From: Bacteroidota bacterium | GTDB taxonomy: Bacteria; Bacteroidota; Bacteroidia; B-17B0; Aurantibacillaceae | Reading direction: 5' to 3' | Length of the DNA stretch: 21,974 bases | Assembly: GCA_025359355.1 (NCBI GenBank) | Contig: JANYGR010000049.1 | Coordinates: 1 to 21,974, forward strand | Translations under genes and position numbers: made by a program | The notes under the pieces: model-generated | The model's input: only the letters and a program-made list of their open reading frames with translations | Told to the model about the DNA's origin: nothing | The model's database searches: none | Shown here: one piece after another, positions 1 through 7,461 of the stretch | Layout of the letters: each line of letters starts with the position of its first letter | Numbering within the stretch: the stretch's first letter is position 1

Positions 1-722
1 TTAACCCAACCTTCATTTCCGTTTTCTAATTTAATATTAGTCCAGTTATCATTGCTTTCAATCACTGAGACTTTAGTACCATCGTGTAAACTAAATTTAG
101 AATTTGAAGTAGCACTTGGCTCTTCATGAATTTTAGTTTCGCGCGTCGTAATTATTGCAAAAGAAATTTGTTGTTTGCTATGTAAAGCCGAAAAGCCTAA
201 TACCATTGAGCCTACAAAGACAATCAAACATAAACAAGACGTAAAAAAACTCAATCGCTTAATTGTAATTGAGCCTGAAACGAAAAATAGAAATGCTAAT
301 ATTAAACAAGCTGTTAATGAAGCTATACTTAACCAAGCCCAACCATTCGTTGTAAAATAATTTACCAATCCTGTTTTAATAGCGCCTAAAAAATAATTTT
401 CTTTCGATTCTATTTTATCAATCGTTTTTTGATTTGCTAAACGAAGATTTGTTTTTATATCATCATTATTAGGTTTTAGTTTATTAGCCAACTCATAATT
501 ATAAATCGCCTTCCCTATTTCATTATTTTTATAATAGGCATTACCCAAATTATAAAATAGTTTATAGGACGTTACACCTTGTTTTACAATCATTTCGTAT
601 GACTCAATAGCTCCTTTATAATTTTTATTTTTATAAAAGGTTTCTGCTTGATGAGTTAAATCCACACTTGAAAAAGCGTGAAGAGACATGACTAAACATA
701 CTATGTATAAAATGTGTTTCAT
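1..722 (-). CDS. batE: BatE-like TPR/SH3 membrane protein (3' end cut by window edge)
   Basis: Last gene of the Bat cluster, probably a membrane-anchored scaffold acting on the periplasmic side with BatA-BatD. Reading the minus strand from the ATG at 722-720 gives 240 open codons to the window edge with no stop, so the C-terminus is missing. Visible in order: a signal peptide (MKHILYIVCLVMSLHAFS), a TPR region at about residues 22-100 containing FYNLGNAYYKNNEIGKAI, two hydrophobic segments at about 125-148 and 155-176, then an SH3-like segment with the motif IHEEPSATS and ending NGNEGWV at the edge. This signal-TPR-two membrane segments-SH3 layout is the known BatE architecture. It lies 80 bp downstream of the DinB gene rather than directly after batD. 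Family assignment is sure; function in this organism is inferred. Confidence 0.88.
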   Translation of the reverse strand, partial: MKHILYIVCLVMSLHAFSSVDLTHQAETFYKNKNYKGAIESYEMIVKQGVTSYKLFYNLGNAYYKNNEIGKAIYNYELANKLKPNNDDIKTNLRLANQKTIDKIESKENYFLGAIKTGLVNYFTTNGWAWLSIASLTACLILAFLFFVSGSITIKRLSFFTSCLCLIVFVGSMVLGFSALHSKQQISFAIITTRETKIHEEPSATSNSKFSLHDGTKVSVIESNDNWTNIKLENGNEGWV

Positions 723-770
723 TGGTAATTTATTTATTCAGCGGTTGCAATCCGTCTTTACTCCCATTAC

Positions 771-802
771 AAGCCCCTCCTTTGGAGGGGTTGGGGAGGC
801 TT
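771..802. repeat. GC-rich palindromic dispersed repeat (REP-like) abutting the DinB stop codon
   Basis: A 32-bp GC-rich block in an AT-rich spacer. It holds the perfect inverted repeat CCCCTCC-TTT-GGAGGGG (774-790), and its ends AAGCC and GGCTT are also complementary, so two alternative folds are possible. It begins immediately after the TAG stop of the DinB gene (803-805). From memory, near-identical elements are dispersed in many Bacteroidota genomes; this is recollection, not a search. It could act as an mRNA 3'-end stabiliser or attenuator between the DinB gene and batE, but it lacks a T-tract on either side, so it is not a canonical terminator. Confidence 0.75.
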
Positions 803-1294
803 CTACATATCTGCTGTTGGTCCATAAATACTTGGCAATGGCACGTTTAATAAACGTAAATAAACCGTTAATTGTCCACGGTGATGGTATAAATGATTCA
901 TACACCATTCACGAACGACTTCTGCTTTACAATTCGTAAAATAAATTTGTTCGCCATTACGCATAGTCCAAGGTTTTTTAAATTCCTCCTCAGAAATTTC
1001 ATTTAATATTTTAGTCGCTTTTTCAACCAAATCATCATGGTAAGCTAATAAATCTTCTACCGTATTAAATTCTTTAGGAGTAAAATTTCCTTTTGAAAAA
1101 TCTAATTCATCATGAACTAAACATTCCTTCCACCAACCATTAATCTCCGCAACGTGAACGGTTAAACGTTTTAGCGTCATCGATTTTTCATGTGGTTTAT
1201 AATCTAATTTATCAAACGGCACAACTGCTAAGAGATTACGAGTACTTGCCGCTTCTTTTTTTAATTCTGCTAATAAAATTTCGCTTTGTTTCAT
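803..1294 (-). CDS. DinB family protein
   Basis: 163-aa protein of the DinB/YfiT-like four-helix bundle superfamily, soluble and cytoplasmic, usually a metal-binding fold with thiol- or damage-related roles; the substrate is unknown. The putative metal-binding histidines are H47 (LTVHVAEI) and H134/H138 in MNHLYHHRGQL. The C-terminal VPLPSIYGP motif is typical of the Bacteroidota DinB subfamily. The length is normal for the family. The gene sits between batD (106 bp upstream) and batE (80 bp downstream), interrupting the usual batD-batE order, which suggests insertion of an unrelated gene into the cluster. No promoter element was seen in front of it, so it may be read through from batD. Enzymatic function cannot be given. 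Confidence 0.9.
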   Translation of the reverse strand: MKQSEILLAELKKEAASTRNLLAVVPFDKLDYKPHEKSMTLKRLTVHVAEINGWWKECLVHDELDFSKGNFTPKEFNTVEDLLAYHDDLVEKATKILNEISEEEFKKPWTMRNGEQIYFTNCKAEVVREWCMNHLYHHRGQLTVYLRLLNVPLPSIYGPTADM

Positions 1295-1310
1295 ATAGTT
1301 AGTTGTTTGA

Positions 1311-1334
1311 TGTATGTTGTATGTTGTATGTTGT
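1311..1334. repeat. 7-bp tandem repeat in the batD-DinB spacer
   Basis: The 106-bp spacer 1295-1400 contains three and a half perfect copies of the unit TGTATGT. It is followed at about 1357-1403 by a degenerate run of CTTTAGTC / GAGTCTTTT-like words that resemble those in the spacers at 3328-3371 and 8430-8489. No hairpin or promoter was recognised. The role is unknown; it may simply be slippage-prone filler. Confidence 0.7.
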
Positions 1335-1400
1335 TTTATTTAATTATCTAATTTATTTAATCCCTTCTATCCCTTTAGTCTTAACTGTTCTTTGAGTCTT

Positions 1401-3317
1401 TTATATTTTTTTAATCTGTTCTTCAATTTGAGAAATTAACTCTACAGTATCATTATACACTTTTTGTAAATCTCCAGTAACTGCACTTGGCGCATATTTC
1501 GCGTATTCGCAAGTGTTTAATGTTTCTATCACATTTTTAGCTGTTTCAATCGACACATTCCGAGATAATAACATGTCTGATATTTTATCTTTTGATAAAT
1601 CTACAATTGATAAATTAAATTTATTACCAATGTATTTATGTAGTGCATTTAAAATTTCATCGAAAAATAATTCTTTATTATTGGTGCTTAAATGTTTTTC
1701 AGCAATCACTAATTGTTTCTTAGCTAATTTAGCAGCTTTACGCTCTTTTACAGCAGTTATGTTACTATTTTCTTTAATATGTTTTCTCACTAAAACAATT
1801 CCTACAAAAAACAATATTGTTGGAATTAATAGTAACATATAATGCATGAATGACGAGAAAAATTCTTCGTCATTTTTACGTAAATCTAAATTACCAGTTT
1901 TAATATAACGTATATCATTCTCCGTTTCGTTAATACCTTTTTTAGTAGGCGTAATCACTTGAGCACTGGAAGCATCGCCTTCTAATACAGTTAGTTTAAT
2001 TTCAGGAGAAGGAAGTGTCACATATTGTTTTTTATCTGAATCAAAATAACTGAAATTTAGTTTATCTAATATAAACTCTCCTTTTTCTCGAGGGATAATT
2101 AAATAGTCGTATGTTTTACTACCACTCACTCCTCCATTGGTACTAATTTTTTCGGATACCTTTGGATCATAGGATTCAAAACTTTCAGGTAAATTTAAGT
2201 GCATAGGTTCAACCAATTTGATATTCCCTTTTCCACTAATCGTAATTTTTAAATTGACTGCATCATTCGCTTTCATTTGTTGTTTGCTGATTTCAGCCTT
2301 ATAACTATAATCGCCAACTGCGCTTGAAAAATCTTGTGGTTTATTTTCTAATGGTAAATCAAGTACATCAACCTTAACAGCTTTACTCTTCACTTTCACC
2401 ACAACATCTTCATAACCACCTGCTCCAAAAAATTGTTCGAATATATTACGTGGCTGGCGTTTTGTTTGACGACGAACAATGCATTCCAATTCTATTGGTT
2501 CTACTGTAATATTTCCTGTGCGTTGAGGAAATAAAAAAACACGATTGTAGTCTGCAACATAATAATTAACACCATTAACGTTCTCTTGCTTCAATTCAAT
2601 CTGCTTATTGTTTTCTTCTATTTGCGACCAAAAGCCATTGTATTGGGGGAATTGAACATTTTGAAAACCTCTCAAATCAACTCTTGAATAAACTTTTTGA
2701 GTTAAAATTAATTGTTCGCCTAAATAACATTTTGATTTACTTAAATACGTTCTAACAAATAACTCTTCACTACCAACAGGAGTAGCTACTTGAGTTTGTG
2801 GTTGAGTTTGCTGTTGAGTTGCATTCCCTTGATTACCTGTATTCGCTTGTTGTGTAGCACCTTTCCCAACTTCGATCACAATGGGCTTCGTTTCTAATTT
2901 TTGGTTTCCAGACACACAAGTAGCTGCGCCAATGGTGAATTTACCTTCTTTTTTAGCTGCAATAAAAATAGAAATAGTAGTAGATTGAGAAATATTCCCA
3001 TTCACCATACTCATGCTATTACTTTGATTTGGACCGCCAGCTATATTAAAATCAGTATTAATATTAGGCAATGATATATTACCTCCAGCACCATTAACCG
3101 TAAATGCTATTTGAAATACTTCGCCAACAGCGACTTTATTTTTGCTCACCTGAGCTACAAAGCTTGATGATTGAGCAAATACAAAAGATGATGTAAAACA
3201 TAAAAAAAATAAAAGCTTCGCACTTATTGCAATGGAAATGGAACAGACCTCACCCCTAGCCTCTCTCCAAAATAGAGGGGAATAGAATAGTTGAAGTTTA
3301 TGTGAATGAGTATTCAT
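1401..3317 (-). CDS. batD: BatD family oxygen-tolerance protein
   Basis: 638-aa BatD-family protein: an exported, membrane-anchored protein with several immunoglobulin-like beta domains, thought to work with the VWA proteins BatA and BatB. The hydrophobic signal core is at residues 34-47 (KLLFFLCFTSSFVF), with probable cleavage near A48/Q49. A Gln/Thr-rich linker lies at about 153-177. The membrane segment is near residues 491-511, followed by a charged cytoplasmic tail of about 125 residues. The ATG at 3317 is the only usable start: no in-frame ATG, GTG or TTG lies between the repeat and the signal core. The first 33 residues are odd, because residues 12-23 are encoded by a dispersed GC-rich repeat (3249-3282), giving an unusually long, Arg/Glu-containing n-region. 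batC ends 54 bp upstream. Family assignment is sure; whether the extended signal peptide works is untested. Confidence 0.9.
   Translation of the reverse strand: MNTHSHKLQLFYSPLFWREARGEVCSISIAISAKLLFFLCFTSSFVFAQSSSFVAQVSKNKVAVGEVFQIAFTVNGAGGNISLPNINTDFNIAGGPNQSNSMSMVNGNISQSTTISIFIAAKKEGKFTIGAATCVSGNQKLETKPIVIEVGKGATQQANTGNQGNATQQQTQPQTQVATPVGSEELFVRTYLSKSKCYLGEQLILTQKVYSRVDLRGFQNVQFPQYNGFWSQIEENNKQIELKQENVNGVNYYVADYNRVFLFPQRTGNITVEPIELECIVRRQTKRQPRNIFEQFFGAGGYEDVVVKVKSKAVKVDVLDLPLENKPQDFSSAVGDYSYKAEISKQQMKANDAVNLKITISGKGNIKLVEPMHLNLPESFESYDPKVSEKISTNGGVSGSKTYDYLIIPREKGEFILDKLNFSYFDSDKKQYVTLPSPEIKLTVLEGDASSAQVITPTKKGINETENDIRYIKTGNLDLRKNDEEFFSSFMHYMLLLIPTILFFVGIVLVRKHIKENSNITAVKERKAAKLAKKQLVIAEKHLSTNNKELFFDEILNALHKYIGNKFNLSIVDLSKDKISDMLLSRNVSIETAKNVIETLNTCEYAKYAPSAVTGDLQKVYNDTVELISQIEEQIKKI
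3249..3282 (-). repeat. Dispersed GC-rich repeat inside the 5' coding region of batD
   Basis: A GC-rich block with complementary parts CCCCT (3253-3257) and AGGGG (3276-3280), and CCTCT (3260-3264) and AGAGG (3274-3278), giving competing hairpins. Its layout, CCCCTCy-TTTGGAG-GG-TnGGGG-GAGG on the minus strand, matches the repeat at 771-802 read on the plus strand, so the two look like one family or related subfamilies. It is translated as part of YSPLFWREARGEV at the start of BatD. I recall similar elements, and similar translated peptides, as common dispersed repeats in Bacteroidota; this is not verified here. Confidence 0.7.
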
Positions 3318-3327
3318 TTTTCTTAAT

Positions 3328-3371
3328 ACGTCTCTTTAGTCCCTTTAATCTTTTCAATCTTTTAAGTCTCT
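3328..3371. repeat. Degenerate short repeats in the batC-batD spacer
   Basis: The 54-bp spacer between batC and batD is made almost wholly of quasi-repeated pyrimidine-rich words on the plus strand: GTCTCTTTAGTCCCTTTAAT, then CTTTTCAATCTTTTAAGTCT. The same AGTCyCTTT-type word recurs at about 1375-1400 and 8435-8478. No start site, promoter or terminator was recognised. Confidence 0.5.
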
Positions 3372-4151
3372 CTACCAGTCTTTATCTACTTTCTTTCTCT
3401 GTCCAGGCTCTCCTTTTTTCTTACGAAGTGACTGCATTTTTTTCTCATCATTCTTTAAGGCATTCAACATTTGCTCCGCTTGCTCTTTACTCATTTTAGG
3501 CTGAGCGGCTTCTTGTTTTTCTTTATCGTTTTTATTATTGATATTTTCTTTATCTTTTTCTCCCTTGTCTTTTTTATCTTCTTTTTTATCTCCGTCCTTC
3601 TTATCGTCCTTTTTCTTATCGTCTTTCTTTTGTTGATCTTGTTGTTTTTTCAATTGACGTTGAGCAAATGCTAAATTATAGCGTGTATCTTCATCTTTTG
3701 GATTTAATTTCAATGCTTTTTTATAACCCAAGATTGCATCTTCATAATTTGCTTGTAATAATTTAGAGTTGCCGTAATTATGCCAAGCTTTTTGAATGGT
3801 ATCCGAATTTGATACTGATTTAGCTACTACTTCAAACTGTTCTGCTGCTTGCTCAAAAATTAAATTAGCTGCCGAATCTTTGGTCATGCGCTTATCTGGC
3901 ACAGGAATTTTACCAGTTTTTATTCCATAGCCTGTTTTGTATAAGGCATCTCCTAAATTAAAATTGGCTTTATAAAAATCTTGTTTTTCCTTTAAGGATT
4001 TTTTATAATAATTAGCGGCTTCCATTGTTTTTCCTGAGAAATAACTTTGGTTACCATTATACAAAATTTGCTTTTCTTTTTGAGAAAAACCAAGTGTTGT
4101 TATTACTAACAAAAATATTAAAAATAAAATATGTGTATTATGCTTTTGCAT
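3372..4151 (-). CDS. batC: BatC TPR protein with Lys-rich tail
   Basis: 259-aa TPR protein of the Bat cluster, exported or membrane-anchored, and likely an adaptor for the VWA proteins. An N-terminal hydrophobic signal (ILFLIFLLVITTLGFS) is followed by two or more TPR units at about residues 28-165, including DAILGYKKALKLNPKDEDTR and the family's TRYNLAFAQ motif. A very Lys/Asp-rich low-complexity stretch follows at about 168-213. The conserved C-terminal part has EQAEQMLNALKNDEKKMQ and ends in KDW, as is usual for BatC. Its start codon overlaps the end of batB by 14 bp, so translation is probably coupled. The poly-Lys codon tract at about 3513-3650 is slippage-prone. Confident family call. 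Confidence 0.9.
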   Translation of the reverse strand: MQKHNTHILFLIFLLVITTLGFSQKEKQILYNGNQSYFSGKTMEAANYYKKSLKEKQDFYKANFNLGDALYKTGYGIKTGKIPVPDKRMTKDSAANLIFEQAAEQFEVVAKSVSNSDTIQKAWHNYGNSKLLQANYEDAILGYKKALKLNPKDEDTRYNLAFAQRQLKKQQDQQKKDDKKKDDKKDGDKKEDKKDKGEKDKENINNKNDKEKQEAAQPKMSKEQAEQMLNALKNDEKKMQSLRKKKGEPGQRKKVDKDW

Positions 4152-5187
4152 CTTTAAATAAATTCAATTTTTTCCAAAGTTTACTTACTCGTTCTGATAT
4201 CAATGCTTCAATCACTAAAAATAATAAGGCTGCTCCTAAAAACCACTGGAATTGATCTTCATAGTCGGTAAACATTTTGCTTTCCAATTGTTTTTTATCT
4301 AATTCGGCAATCTTATTTAAAATAGCATCAAGGCCTACATCACTTGTACTTGCTTGCACATAAACACCATCAGTCGCCGCCGCAATTTCTTGTAAAATTT
4401 TTGCATCTAGTTTGGTAACAATAGTATTGCCTGCATTATCTTTTTTATAACCACTTACAATGCCGTCAATTACATTAGGAATTGGAACACCACTTTCTGA
4501 ACCTACACCTATGGTATGAATAACAATATTTTTCTTTCCAGCTTCTTCTGCGGCATCAACAGCGCTTTCCTGAGCATCTTCATTATTTTCACCATCTGTA
4601 ATTACAACAATGGCTTTGTTTTTCCCTTCATCTTTACCAAAGCTTTCTACCGCTTTATTAATGGCATCAGCTATATTAGTTCCTTGCGTTGGGACAATTT
4701 TTGTATTGATACTTTCTAAAAATAATTTGGCTGTGCTATAATCCGTTGTTATCGGTAATTGAACATAAGCCTCTCCTGCAAACACGATAATTCCTAAACG
4801 ATCGCCTTGCAATTTATTAATCATGTTTTCAATCGCCATTTTAGCTCTATCCAAACGATTGGGAGATAAATCTTGGGCTAACATACTATTCGATACATCT
4901 AAGCAAATCATGATATCAGCACCTTCGCGCTTTACATCCTTTAATTTAGAACCTGATTGTAAATTACAGATTCCTAAAATCAAAAAAGAAAAGCCAATTA
5001 AAAATAAAATAAACTTACTGTGTTTTTTAGCATTAGAAACATTTGGTATTAATTGTTTAACTAAAATAGAATCTCCAAACTTTGCTAAGTTTTTTTTTCG
5101 TTTATATAATACAAACACGTAAATACCAATAAATAAAGGCATTAACGCAAAGGCATAAAAATATATAGGATTTTCGAATTTAAACAT
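4138..5187 (-). CDS. batB: BatB VWA-domain membrane protein
   Basis: 349-aa von Willebrand factor A protein anchored in the inner membrane with its VWA domain outside the cytoplasm. Membrane segments lie at about residues 8-27, 59-76 and 314-331. The VWA domain spans about 90-300 with an intact MIDAS metal site: DVSNS at 97-101, T170 in QGTN and D198 in TDGE. The HTIGVGS strand at 224-230 is typical of the family. The length fits BatA/BatB proteins. It overlaps batC by 14 bp. Upstream it is separated from the HDxxH-protein gene by an 83-bp repeat-containing spacer. It is called BatB rather than BatA because it directly precedes batC and follows a second VWA gene. It is expected to pair with BatA under MoxR control. 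Confidence 0.92.
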   Translation of the reverse strand: MFKFENPIYFYAFALMPLFIGIYVFVLYKRKKNLAKFGDSILVKQLIPNVSNAKKHSKFILFLIGFSFLILGICNLQSGSKLKDVKREGADIMICLDVSNSMLAQDLSPNRLDRAKMAIENMINKLQGDRLGIIVFAGEAYVQLPITTDYSTAKLFLESINTKIVPTQGTNIADAINKAVESFGKDEGKNKAIVVITDGENNEDAQESAVDAAEEAGKKNIVIHTIGVGSESGVPIPNVIDGIVSGYKKDNAGNTIVTKLDAKILQEIAAATDGVYVQASTSDVGLDAILNKIAELDKKQLESKMFTDYEDQFQWFLGAALLFLVIEALISERVSKLWKKLNLFKDAKA

Positions 5188-5200
5188 TTTCCTGTCGGAG

Positions 5201-5260
5201 TTTTTAGTTTTTAGTTTTTAGTTTTGAATATTTAAAATTTATCATTCAACATTTATCATT
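5201..5260. repeat. Tandem and direct repeats in the spacer upstream of batB
   Basis: Three perfect head-to-tail copies of the 7-bp unit TTTTTAG lie at 5201-5221, followed by two copies of ATTTATCATT (5237-5246 and 5251-5260). They fill most of the 83-bp gap between batB and the inserted secreted-protein gene. No promoter of the TAnnTTTG type was recognised here. Confidence 0.75.
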
Positions 5261-5270
5261 TTTATACTGC

Positions 5271-6437
5271 CTACTTTTCGGTATTAATTAATTCCCAAAC
5301 TTTTTGATTGTAATTTTCTTTATTAAAGCCAGTAAGTTTTTCGAGTGCTTTATAGTAATTTGTGTTGCCCGCTTCAAACTTCCCACAATTCAAAAACTCC
5401 CACACGGCACTAAAACCTTTTTCTTTTTCAATTTTTTTAATTATAAGAGCATTTACAACATAATCAGCCATTAAATCTTTTCGTTTGTTTTCTGAAAAAT
5501 TTATCGGATTTTCTTTTACGTTTTTCCAATCTATGGTTTTATCGTTAGCAACCTTTTGTTTAAATTGTTTAAATATATCTGCAAAGCTAATTCCCCAACT
5601 TCCACCATAAACGTATGCGCACGCTTCATCTATGGGCTTGTTTACCAAGCTTCTCGAAATAACCAAACTTAACCTATCGTGCCATAAGTCGTGCGGGTCA
5701 AATTCGTTAAACGTTGCGTTGTTATTCCCTAATACAATTAATTTTTTGTTTTCAAAGGTAGAGCCTAATGTATTTTCGGTATAACCATTATAGTCTATTT
5801 TATAAACCACTCCAATCAATTTTAATAAAGCTGTACTATTTTCGCAACAATAAAAGTCTGTTATTTTATTTGTTGATTTTAGTTTTGCATCAATGGTTGT
5901 AGCGAGTTTACAATATTCATCGGTTTTAATTTTATTTATTGATGATTGGTAATGAAACGAAATATTTTCATTTTTTAATATTTTCCAATTTTTAGTATTA
6001 TATAATAATGGCGATGAAAATAAAAATGATTGGTTATTTTTGTGAGCTATAAGCTCAAAACCCACTATTAACGTATGGTTATTGTTAATGCCCCCCATAT
6101 TAAATACTTGTAATAAATATTGATTTTCATTTAATGGCACCACATTCATTAAATGTGGTTTATAAAAATGTTCATCATTATATTTACCGCTTTTTTCCAT
6201 CCCTTTAATTTCATCTAATAAAATAAATGTTTCGTTTTTTTGAGATGTTAACACATATTTATTTTCTTCGTTTGGTTTTTCTGCTGATAATAAAAAAGCA
6301 CTTAAGTCTTTAATAAGCTGCTTGCTTTCATTGCTATCATTAAGCAACTTAACATATGGACTAGTAATAACATGCTCTGTTTGGGCTTTTACATAAACCG
6401 TGGCAATTAAACTAAGTATTAATAATTTTATTTTCAT
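5271..6437 (-). CDS. Secreted protein of unknown function with an HDxxH, possible gluzincin-like motif
   Basis: 388-aa predicted secreted or periplasmic protein that I cannot name. Visible: a clear signal peptide (MKIKLLILSLIATVYVKAQ, cleavage near 18/19), then a beta-rich region at about 25-160, then a helical C-terminal half. H249-D250-L251-W252-H253 is followed 18 residues later by E271 in the segment PIDEACAYVYGGSWG. This spacing resembles the zinc-binding HExxH...E layout of gluzincin metallopeptidases such as the peptidase MA group, but with Asp replacing the catalytic Glu. There are adjacent cysteines C197/C198. It sits inside the Bat cluster between batA (13 bp upstream) and batB (83 bp downstream), a position not occupied in the standard order. 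The metallopeptidase idea is inference from the motif only; it could be an inactive relative. Confidence 0.65.
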   Translation of the reverse strand: MKIKLLILSLIATVYVKAQTEHVITSPYVKLLNDSNESKQLIKDLSAFLLSAEKPNEENKYVLTSQKNETFILLDEIKGMEKSGKYNDEHFYKPHLMNVVPLNENQYLLQVFNMGGINNNHTLIVGFELIAHKNNQSFLFSSPLLYNTKNWKILKNENISFHYQSSINKIKTDEYCKLATTIDAKLKSTNKITDFYCCENSTALLKLIGVVYKIDYNGYTENTLGSTFENKKLIVLGNNNATFNEFDPHDLWHDRLSLVISRSLVNKPIDEACAYVYGGSWGISFADIFKQFKQKVANDKTIDWKNVKENPINFSENKRKDLMADYVVNALIIKKIEKEKGFSAVWEFLNCGKFEAGNTNYYKALEKLTGFNKENYNQKVWELINTEK

Positions 6438-6450
6438 TTATAATTTAATT

Positions 6451-7461
6451 TTAAGGTATAGCTTTAAACACAAATCGTTTTAATAAAAATTCTAATAATA
6501 AACATACTGCTGCCGCCAATGCCAAAGGCAAAAAGTGTTCAGCTTTGTTTGTAAAACTTTGTTCGCTGATAATCGTTTTTTCTAACTTATCAATTTCTTT
6601 ATAAGTGCTTTCTAAACTTCCTTTATCAGTTGCTCTAAAATATTTTCCACCAGTCATTTTACTAATCTGAGTCATGGTTTCATCATCGATATCCACATCC
6701 ACATAATCATATTCCATTTCTCCATTAGGATACAACGCCACTGGCTGTAGGGCTTTTCCTTTACTACCTACTCCAATACAATATACACGTACTCCAAATG
6801 TTTTAGCAATTTCAGCAGCAGTTAATGGTGCAATTTCTCCTGTATTACTTTTTCCATCAGATATTAAAATAACTACTTTACTTTTTGCTTTACTATCTTT
6901 TACACGAGCTACGCCATCTGCCAACCCTAAACCTATAGCCGTTCCTTGATCAAGCATACCCGCTTTAATATCGGCAAACATATTTTTAATAATTTTATGA
7001 TCCGTTGTTAATGGACATTGCGTAAAAGCTTCTCCACCAAAAATCACTAAACCAATTTTATCATTGGGTCTTGCGTCAATAAAATCTCCCAACACTTCCT
7101 TAGCCACTTCAATACGATTTGGTTTAAAATCTTTGGCCAACATCGATAAGGAAACATCTAAACTCACAACAATATCAATTCCCTCTGTCTTTGTATCCTT
7201 CCAGCTACTGCGGCTTTGAGGACGAGCAATCGCTAATATCAATAATGATAAACACATCAATCGCAATACAAATAATACATGACGAAACTTTGCTTTTAAA
7301 GAAGATTTAATTCCTATAAATAAAGTGAACGAAGAAAAATTAACTTCACCTTCATACGTTTTTAATTTATAGATATACCAAATAATAAGAACTGGTAAAA
7401 TGGTAAATAACCAAAACCAATGTTTTTCAGCAAATTGTATGTCATTAAAATATGAAAACAT
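6451..7461 (-). CDS. batA: BatA VWA-domain membrane protein
   Basis: 336-aa von Willebrand factor A protein, inner-membrane anchored, with its VWA domain facing the periplasm. Membrane segments are at about residues 15-31, 62-80 and near the C-terminus (308-330). The VWA domain spans about 94-300. The MIDAS motif is complete: DVSLS at 102-106, T174 in DQGTA and D202 in SDGKS. The strand VYCIGVGSKG is typical of the family. The start codon overlaps the stop of the upstream gene (TAATG, 1-bp overlap), which supports both the start and translational coupling. It precedes the second VWA gene batB but is separated from it here by an extra secreted-protein gene. It is expected to act with MoxR, DUF58 and the BatB-E proteins in a cell-envelope assembly; the physiological role in Bacteroidota is not settled. 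Confidence 0.92.
   Translation of the reverse strand: MFSYFNDIQFAEKHWFWLFTILPVLIIWYIYKLKTYEGEVNFSSFTLFIGIKSSLKAKFRHVLFVLRLMCLSLLILAIARPQSRSSWKDTKTEGIDIVVSLDVSLSMLAKDFKPNRIEVAKEVLGDFIDARPNDKIGLVIFGGEAFTQCPLTTDHKIIKNMFADIKAGMLDQGTAIGLGLADGVARVKDSKAKSKVVILISDGKSNTGEIAPLTAAEIAKTFGVRVYCIGVGSKGKALQPVALYPNGEMEYDYVDVDIDDETMTQISKMTGGKYFRATDKGSLESTYKEIDKLEKTIISEQSFTNKAEHFLPLALAAAVCLLLEFLLKRFVFKAIP

Noticed and set aside
175..360. Plus-strand frame of 61 codons
   Set aside because: Antisense to the membrane segments of batE, whose frame is continuous and has clear domains.
771..802. Rho-independent terminator between the DinB gene and batE
   Set aside because: The hairpin is strong but has no T-tract on either strand.
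688..939. Plus-strand open frame of 83 codons across the repeat at 771-802
   Set aside because: It is antisense to the strongly supported DinB gene and to the 5' end of batE, and part of its length is the palindromic repeat. No start signal or recognisable protein.
3471..3674. Plus-strand frame encoding a very hydrophobic Phe/Ile-rich peptide
   Set aside because: It is the complement of the Lys/Asp-rich BatC tract, and the composition follows mechanically from that.
5201..5260. Possible CRISPR-like or iteron array
   Set aside because: Units are only 7-10 bp, few in number, without regular unique spacers, and no cas or replication gene is near.
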